A stretch of DNA of 64,000 nucleotides from JANYBT01 sp038211475. Its GTDB lineage: Bacteria > Acidobacteriota > Terriglobia > Terriglobales > Acidobacteriaceae. The position numbers were made by a program, and so were the translations under genes. Where the stretch lies: the NCBI GenBank assembly GCA_038211475.1, contig JBBQVN010000001.1:1-64000 (forward strand). The letters run 5' to 3'. The notes under the pieces were generated by a model, which was given only the letters and a program-made list of their open reading frames with translations, had not been told where the DNA came from and made no database searches. This document shows positions 59,014 to 64,000 of the stretch, piece by piece; position 1 is the first letter of the stretch, and each line of letters starts with the position of its first letter.

Positions 59014-59541
59014 ATGATGCGAGTCTCCCGCCTTGAACAAGCGCAGGTCGATGCTGGTACCGCCGAGATCTACGACGCATTTCTGAAGGAACGGGGTAAC
59101 GTTCCCAACATGTTTCGCACCGTCGCCCATCGCCCGGAATATCTGCGCACCATGATCGCCCACTTCCGCACCGTGATGACGACCGGCACTGTTTCCACCA
59201 AGCTGAAGGAGTTGCTGGTCGTGCGGGTCTCGCAGATGAACCGGTGCGAGTATTGACTGTCATCACATACCGTCTTGGCAAGACGGCACGGCTGGAGCGA
59301 CGAGCAGCTACAGGACCTGTCTGGATTTGAAACTCGCGGAGACTTTAACGACAGCGACAAAGCGGCCCTGCGTTTGGCCGAGCAGATGACCACCGATTCC
59401 AACGGCGTGGATGACGCCATGTGGACCGACTTGAGGAAATACTTCGATGAAGGCCAGGTGATTGAGCTCGCCGCGGCAATCGGTCTTTTCAATTACTTCA
59501 ACCGCTTCAACAACGCGCTGCGAATGGAGCCGACCAAGTGA
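59014..59541 (+). CDS. AhpD-like/carboxymuconolactone decarboxylase-family protein, candidate selenoprotein (in-frame TGA at CxxU)
   Basis: Read with one TGA as selenocysteine, this is a 175-residue AhpD-like protein. The first 80 codons (MMRVSRLEQAQVDAGTAEIY, NMFRTVAHRPEYLRTMIAHF, KLKELLVVRVSQMNRCEY) lead to TGA at 59254-59256. The same frame then continues LSSHTVLARRHGWSDEQLQD to a normal stop with no other defect. The family active site is CxxCxxxH; here it reads C78-E-Y-U81-LSS-H85, so TGA sits exactly at the second, catalytic Cys. A perfect 7-pair hairpin begins 14 bases after the TGA. AhpD-like proteins with CxxU are a known selenoprotein type. If UGA is not recoded it would be a nonsense mutation of TGC or TGT. 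The start may be 59014 or the next codon, 59017. Confidence 0.78.
59270..59286 (+). promoter_or_regulatory. Candidate bacterial SECIS hairpin
   Basis: CCGTCTT-GGC-AAGACGG: seven perfect pairs with a three-base loop starting GG. The apical loop begins 21 bases after the TGA. This fits the known bSECIS pattern of a stem whose loop starts with G about 16-37 bases downstream of UGA. The stem also encodes conserved family residues (TVLARR). Confidence 0.6.
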
Positions 59542-59582
59542 CCGGTGGAACTGCACGTGCCGGTCGCTGGGGAGATGGCGGT

Positions 59583-59624
59583 TAAATTAACCAATTACAA
59601 AATTACCAAATTACCCAATTACCT
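59583..59624. repeat. AATTACC-type short tandem repeat
   Basis: Five degenerate units of (A)AATTACCA/AATTACCC in an AT-rich island between the convergent AhpD-like and glycosyltransferase genes. Confidence 0.55.
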
Positions 59625-59709
59625 TAGTTTGCCCAAGCACTCTCTTATGTGGCGATGCGCTCCGAAGAGCGGGAGATCGATCTGAAAAGAGCGTGAAAAT
59701 TCCTCCCCC

Positions 59710-60875
59710 TCACACCATTCCCTTGCGCAACTCCTCCAGATGGTATTTAGTTCCCCGCCACACGATCCCGTCGTTCCATAGCGTGTGCGACATCGACCGA
59801 ACAGGGTGTAGATGAATAACCCAGTACTGACTGGATGAAGAAAGAAATACCAGGGCGGAACTTGGGAGCGCCTCGACATCCCAATGTAGATGATGAGCAT
59901 AGACCCGAGCGCCACGGCGAAGGGCGCACGTTGCCATCCGTGTGCAAACCAGACGCCGAGAAACGGGCCCAGATTTAAAAATCCCAGCCCCACCGCGGCA
60001 CCGAGCGCGCGCGGCCATTGAAATGACAGCACGGCAAAAAAATTTTTGGTGAGGTTATTGACCACTCCCATGGCGCCGATTGCCCACCGAATCGAAATCA
60101 AGTCGTGTCCGAAGACATTGCGTTGGCGGAAACTTGCGTTCTTGATTACCTTGCCCAGTTTCATGTCGTCGAGCACTTCCATGCGCAGGGCCCGGTAGGT
60201 GCCGATGGAGTCATACACGCTGCGGCGCACCAGATTAAATGCGCCCACGCCAATGTGATCTCTCGATTTAGGGTCGGCGACCTTCCACGGGCGGTGCCCG
60301 AACATGAACATGCTCTGGAAAAACGAGATCATCATCTTCTCGCCCGGCCGCTTCATCACCATCTGAGGAAATAGCACCAGATGATCTGCCCGCTCGGTTT
60401 CGGCATAGGTCAGGGCCCGGCGCAGCGACTCGGGCTTGAACATCACGTCCGCATCGGTAAACAGCAGCCAATCGCCAGTCGCTTGTTGGCTGGCAGTCCA
60501 CATGGCGTGGGTCTTTCCCATCCAGCCCGCGGGCAAATCGTGAATGTGAAGCACGTGCAGCGTGCCGTGAGCTTCGGGGCTGGCCGCCATGCGGTCCATC
60601 GTGGCGCCGGTCGAGTCCGTGGAGCGATCGTCGACGGCGATCACTTCGTAATTCGCATAGTCGAGGGCCAGCAACCGTTGCAGGGTCTCATCTATGGAGT
60701 CTGCTTCGTTGCGCGCGGGGACAATGATGGTGACGCGCGGATTGCCCGCCGGTGTAAGGTTCCATTGCTCGTCGGAGATGTCTGCTACACCGGGCATCCC
60801 GAGGGCCGCGTCCACGATGCGAGAAGACCACGCCGACCCTAGCCCACAGCCAGCAATCCAGTAAAACCAACTCAT
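59710..60875 (-). CDS. Family 2 glycosyltransferase, frameshift near the C-terminus
   Basis: A membrane-associated GT-A glycosyltransferase. PRVTIIVPARNEADSIDETL, NYEVIAVDDRSTDSTG, the metal-binding DADV (141-144) and later RRSVYDSIGTYRALRMEVLD are standard. Two or three C-terminal membrane helices follow (GLGFLNLGPFLGVWFAHGW, SMLIIYIGMSRRSQV, WYFFLHPVSTGLFIYTLF). At about 59803 one base is missing: the open frame runs on to 59619 without similarity. In the next frame RSMSHTLWNDGIVWRGTKYH ends naturally at 59710, giving about 388 residues. It may be a sequencing slip or a recent mutation. The ATG overlaps the MFS stop (ATGA). Likely substrate a lipid or carotenoid-type acceptor, uncertain. 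Confidence 0.8.
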
Positions 60876-62155
60876 TCTTCCGGAACTCCAGCGGCGGAAT
60901 GCTCCGCGGCGGAATGCCCGGCGGCGCGTATGAGGGGAGCGAATCTCATGCCATAAAACAGTATCGCAGAAGAGATGGCTATGGCGACCACCGCACTAAT
61001 GAATCCGCCCTGCAGCGAGTGGCGGTCCGCGATGAAACCGATGAGCCAGGGAGACAGCGCATCGCCCAGCATGTGAATCACAAAGATGTTTACCGCGATT
61101 GCGGTGGCGCGAATGTGGGCGCCTACCGAATTAATAATCGCTGCATTCAAAGGCGCCGTGTTCAGCAGCAGCATGAACCCCGCCACCAGCAGAGCCGGGA
61201 CCATGAGCGGGCCGGAATTGTAGAGCGCCACCATCATGGCGGGAACTCCCACCGCCAGGCTCACTGCCGATACCAGGTAGTAAGCGCTGCGGGTCCGAGG
61301 AAGCAGTTTGTCTCCGAGCCATCCTCCTGCCAACGAAGCCACCACGCCGTCAAATAAAATGATGAGGCCAAAAGTCCGGTTCGCGGCCGATAGCGAAAAG
61401 CCGCGGGCGCGGTGCAAGAAGGTCGGCATCCACACCTGCAAGCCGCCGAGTGCGAAGGTCATCGCCGCCATGCCCAGGGTCGCAGTCCAGAACGCCGGGT
61501 TCCGCGCCAGGCCCCACAACGTGCTACGGTATGCGTTCTCTGGAATCGAGTCGAAGCGTCCGCGTTCGGGCTCCGGCAACCAGAACATGGCCAGCGCCAG
61601 AACAAATCCCGGGGCAGCCGCAACATAAAACGGCACGCGCCAACCGTAGTGCGGACCCAGCCATCCACCCAGTAAGTAGCCCAGCGCGGTTCCCACCGGG
61701 ATAGCCAGATAAAAAATTCCGAAGACCCGGCCCCGCTTCTCTTCCGGAAACATGTCGGCCACAAAAGTGGGTGAGATGGTCACGAAACTGGCTTCCCCAA
61801 TGCCAATGATGGTGTGGCGGAACACGAGTTCCCAGAAGTTGTAGGTGACAGCGGTGAGCAGGGTGGCAGCGCTCCACACCACCGCGCCAATGATCATGAT
61901 GCGCTTGCGCGAGTAGCGGTCGGCCAATGGCCCCATCACGGGCGACGCCAGCATATAAAAAATGAAAAACGCGCTGGTAACTAGGCCAAAGTCGGCATCG
62001 CTGCGGTGAAACTCACTCTGCACCAAAGGCTGCACCGCATAAAGCACCGTCCGGTCCACGTAGTTGAGCAGGTTCATGGCCGTGAGCAACAGCAACGCGG
62101 CGCGCGGCGATAGCGGTCGGAGTTTCACGGGTCGTTGGACTATAGCAAACGCCAA
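60872..62155 (-). CDS. MFS transporter (Spinster-like)
   Basis: A 427-residue transporter with 12 predicted transmembrane helices. LLTAMNLLNYVDRTVLYAVQ, GLVTSAFFIFYMLASPVMGP then LADRYSRKRIMIIGAVVWS (the MFS loop 2-3 motif), and GIGEASFVTISPTFVADMFP match the Spinster/hexuronate-like group. Its stop overlaps the glycosyltransferase start, so transporter and enzyme probably act together, perhaps moving the glycosylated lipid or its precursor. Substrate unknown. Confidence 0.9.
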   Translation of the reverse strand: MAFAIVQRPVKLRPLSPRAALLLLTAMNLLNYVDRTVLYAVQPLVQSEFHRSDADFGLVTSAFFIFYMLASPVMGPLADRYSRKRIMIIGAVVWSAATLLTAVTYNFWELVFRHTIIGIGEASFVTISPTFVADMFPEEKRGRVFGIFYLAIPVGTALGYLLGGWLGPHYGWRVPFYVAAAPGFVLALAMFWLPEPERGRFDSIPENAYRSTLWGLARNPAFWTATLGMAAMTFALGGLQVWMPTFLHRARGFSLSAANRTFGLIILFDGVVASLAGGWLGDKLLPRTRSAYYLVSAVSLAVGVPAMMVALYNSGPLMVPALLVAGFMLLLNTAPLNAAIINSVGAHIRATAIAVNIFVIHMLGDALSPWLIGFIADRHSLQGGFISAVVAIAISSAILFYGMRFAPLIRAAGHSAAEHSAAGVPEE

Positions 62156-62267
62156 CCGCGCAGAGCAAAAAACTAGGCCCCGACACTCGTTCTCTCAAGT
62201 GCATCTCCATCGCCGCCGATGAAACAGGTAGGCCGACCGTGGCCTGACTCGGAAAAGGGGGATCCAT

Positions 62268-62672
62268 ATGCGCGCCCACGTCGCCACTTGGACTGGTGCA
62301 GCCGGAGCGATCGTAAGCCTGGTTGGGCTGTCGTTCCTTCCCGCCGCCTTTGGTGCCCACGGCGACCCCGCCATGTTGGGTGCCGGTAGCGGAGTCGTCT
62401 CATTTGGCTTGATGCTGGTCTCCTGTGCGATTTATTCGCGGGCCCGAACCCTCTCTTCGGGTTCCATCCCCTCCCCCTCCAGCCCCGCGGAAAAACTCCG
62501 CAACTGCGATGTCTGCGAGCGCCATGCCCCAGTGATTCAGTGCCGAGTACACTTGCTCCATTTGTGCGGCGAGTGCCTCGCGGCTCACTATGATTTCCAC
62601 ACTTGTGCTTATGTCCCCAGTACGCGCGGCAAGAACCGTCCCCGCAGGCGTGCCACCGCTGCTGCCTCTTGA
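62268..62672 (+). CDS. Membrane protein with C-terminal Cys/His zinc-binding (B-box-like) motif
   Basis: A 134-residue protein. Two hydrophobic segments (about 9-28, TGAAGAIVSLVGLSFLPAAF, and 41-56, SGVVSFGLMLVSCAIY) precede a cytosolic part with CDVCERHAPVIQCRVHLLHL followed by CGECLAAHYDFHTC. The spacing C-x2-C-x8-C-x7-C-x2-C-x4-H-x3-H-x1-C resembles B-box-type zinc fingers seen in small bacterial membrane proteins. GGGGG lies about 6 bases before the ATG. Function unknown. Confidence 0.7.
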   Translation: MRAHVATWTGAAGAIVSLVGLSFLPAAFGAHGDPAMLGAGSGVVSFGLMLVSCAIYSRARTLSSGSIPSPSSPAEKLRNCDVCERHAPVIQCRVHLLHLCGECLAAHYDFHTCAYVPSTRGKNRPRRRATAAAS

Positions 62673-62704
62673 GCACCGCGACCGCCATGCTACTCTAGCG
62701 CTGC

Positions 62705-63391
62705 GTGACCACCGCGATTCTAGAAGTCTTCCAAAATACCTATCGCGAGCTGCGGCCCGAAACCAAAATGCCGGAGTTCTGCGTCGAATTCCGCAAGTTC
62801 GTCAGCATCACCAACAACATCCGCCTGCGCGATGGCACGCTTACCGTCAAACTGTCAGATTTACTGGAAGACGCGCCGCAAAACGTCCTGGAGTCGATCG
62901 CCCACATCCTGCTGGCCAAGGTGTACCGCAAGCCGGTGCAGCGCAACCAGATGCTGCGCTATCGCCGATATGTGGCCAGTCATGAGGTCGTCAGCAAAGC
63001 TCACTCGGTGCGGCAAGCCCGCGGGCGCAAGCGCATCACTAATCCCCAGGGCTTCGTCTACAATCTGGAAGCAATCTTCGACGAATTGAACCTGCAATAC
63101 TTCTTCGGTTTCCTGGCCCGTCCCCGCATGAGCTGGAGCCAATTGCGCTCTCGCCACAGCCTGGGACACTTCGATCCGGCCCACAACACCATCGTGGTCA
63201 GCCGCGTCTTTGACTATCCCATGGTGCCCCGCTACGCAGTCGAGTACATCGTGTACCACGAGATGCTGCACTTGAAGCATCCCGTAAAACTGCGCGGCAC
63301 CAAGCGCTGCGTCCACTCCGCGGAATTCCGTGCGGAAGAGAAGCTGTTCGGGAAAGTGAAAGAGGCCAAAGCGTTTTTGAAGAAGCTGTAA
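62705..63391 (+). CDS. SprT-like zinc metalloprotease-domain protein
   Basis: A 228-residue protein starting with GTG. The zinc site is VYHEMLHLKHP (HEMLH at 185-189), with a third ligand region in HSAEFRAEEKLFG. This is the SprT/M48-like arrangement (YHELLH...H...F). Preceding strands (ARPRMSWSQLRSRHSLGHFD, NTIVVSRVFDYP) match SprT-like proteins of the Spartan type, some of which cut DNA-protein crosslinks. Bacterial roles are mostly unknown. The N-terminal 110 residues are helical and basic. Confidence 0.82.
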   Translation: MTTAILEVFQNTYRELRPETKMPEFCVEFRKFVSITNNIRLRDGTLTVKLSDLLEDAPQNVLESIAHILLAKVYRKPVQRNQMLRYRRYVASHEVVSKAHSVRQARGRKRITNPQGFVYNLEAIFDELNLQYFFGFLARPRMSWSQLRSRHSLGHFDPAHNTIVVSRVFDYPMVPRYAVEYIVYHEMLHLKHPVKLRGTKRCVHSAEFRAEEKLFGKVKEAKAFLKKL

Positions 63392-63440
63392 GCCTCGCCC
63401 TTTTCCGCCGCAGGACATAAGCCGCTTGCAGCCCGCTTTC

Positions 63441-63456
63441 TGTGACTTCCGTCACA
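63441..63456. promoter_or_regulatory. CRP/FNR-family operator TGTGAC-N4-GTCACA
   Basis: A perfect palindrome TGTGACTTCCGTCACA, 99 bases upstream of the FTR1 permease start. Third copy of the same 6-4-6 site in the window. Confidence 0.55.
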
Positions 63457-63511
63457 TTCCGGCGTGACCCGCCGCATTGACGGGCTCGGGGCCAACCCCT
63501 ATCATGGAAGT

Positions 63512-63532
63512 TGAAATTGAATTTCATTTTCA
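63512..63532. promoter_or_regulatory. Fur-like iron box upstream of FTR1 gene
   Basis: TGAAATT-G-AATTTCA (63512-63526) is a perfect 7-1-7 palindrome, the layout of Fur sites (TGATAATnATTATCA). A second, imperfect 7-1-7 overlaps it six bases on (63518-63532), as in tandem Fur dimers. It ends 23 bases before the start codon. Confidence 0.6.
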
Positions 63533-63554
63533 AAATCAAAAGGCCTAGGTTTTC

Positions 63555-64000
63555 ATGCTTCAGGCATTCATCATCACTCTCCGCGAAGGCGTAGAAGCGG
63601 CGCTGATTATTGGTATTACCCTGGCCTATCTGGCCAAAATCGGGCGTAATGACCTGCGCAAGGCGGTTTACACAGCGCTCGGCGCCGCCTTTGCCGGCAG
63701 TCTGGGCGTTGCCGTGCTGCTCGCCCGCACTAAATGGAACCAGGACATTTTTGAAGGTTGGATCATGCTCGCCGCCGCCTTCTTCGTCGTGACCATGATT
63801 ATTTTCATGATGAAGACCGGACGCAAGATGAAGGGCGAAATCGAAGGCAAAATCGGCCTGTTGGCGCGCGAGGACGCGTGGCTCGGCCTATTCTTTTTCG
63901 TGTTCCTCATGGTTCTTCGCGAGGGCGTGGAGACGGTTCTTATACTCTCCGCCGTCTCGCTGAATTCCAGCGCGCTGATGGGCTTTTTAGGAACCCTGGG
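63555..64000 (+). CDS. FTR1-family iron permease (partial, runs off window)
   Basis: The first 148 residues of a polytopic membrane protein. MLQAFIITLREGVEAALIIG and later FFFVFLMVLREGVETVLILS carry the two REGxE motifs that bind iron in FTR1/EfeU permeases. TM segments alternate as expected (ITLAYLAKIG, AAFAGSLGVAVLLA, IMLAAAFFVVTMIIFMM). ATG 63555 follows the Fur-like box, suggesting induction by iron shortage. The remainder, about half of the protein or more, lies beyond the right edge. Confidence 0.88.
   Translation, partial: MLQAFIITLREGVEAALIIGITLAYLAKIGRNDLRKAVYTALGAAFAGSLGVAVLLARTKWNQDIFEGWIMLAAAFFVVTMIIFMMKTGRKMKGEIEGKIGLLAREDAWLGLFFFVFLMVLREGVETVLILSAVSLNSSALMGFLGTL

Overview
The window looks like a chromosomal segment of an acidobacterium (Acidobacteriota, probably class Terriglobia). 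This is an inference from protein style and gene content: futalosine-route menaquinone synthesis (mqnE), a gapA-pgk-tpiA-secG block, a split glycine decarboxylase (gcvPA/gcvPB), Kelch, choice-of-anchor and VCBS-type secreted proteins, and GC-rich codon use. No 16S gene is present to confirm it.

Left accessory part (1 to about 11.2 kb). A kinase with a degenerate LanC-like tail lies at the left edge. It is followed by a graveyard of broken pieces: a serine recombinase behind DUF2924, two unrelated IS21 istB remnants, and TIG, VCBS and Kelch fragments. Embedded in this is a compact two-gene operon encoding a wHTH-like partner and a HEPN-motif protein. The region ends with an intact large serine recombinase whose 3' end runs into a tRNA-Glu(TTC) gene, as expected for a tRNA-targeted integrated element.

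Core part. 11.4-16.2 kb holds a PPOX-type flavoenzyme, gapA-pgk-tpiA, tRNA-Leu(GAG) and secG. 16.3-19.5 kb holds a metallo-beta-lactamase-fold hydrolase, an unusual fusion of a ribosome-hibernation (HPF/RaiA) domain with sigma-70 region 2 and 4-like segments, and mqnE. 19.6-31.2 kb carries exported proteins, a Tat-exported HisC-like aminotransferase, an Smr protein, gltA and a 1143-residue secreted protein. 31.8-36.8 kb carries pepA, then a DUF3307-satD pair flanked by five copies of an 18-bp palindrome spaced exactly 28 bp apart within each cluster, then uvrC. 37.1-40.8 kb has tandem type IV pilin-like genes and an ABC ATPase-permease-TPR operon. 41.0-47.2 kb has msrA, a secretion-unclear repeat protein, and a membrane GcvH-like/HybA-like/HybB-like redox operon. 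47.3-52.0 kb is the glycine cleavage operon gcvT-gcvH-gcvPA-gcvPB. 52.0-58.8 kb holds an acyl-CoA mutase large subunit, a 50-residue Flp pilin, a PRC-MgtE_N-CBS protein, an ECF sigma factor with a membrane partner, and an RsbW-like/STAS partner-switch pair. 59.0-64.0 kb has an AhpD-like protein with an in-frame TGA at the CxxC position (candidate selenoprotein with a bSECIS-like hairpin), a glycosyltransferase-MFS operon, a SprT-like protein and the start of an FTR1 iron permease behind a Fur-like palindrome.

The strongest candidates for new biology are the AhpD-like selenoprotein, the HPF-sigma fusion, the SatD/28-bp operator array and the HEPN two-gene module. Three copies of TGTGAC-N4-GTCACA, each upstream of a different gene, suggest a CRP/FNR-family regulon.
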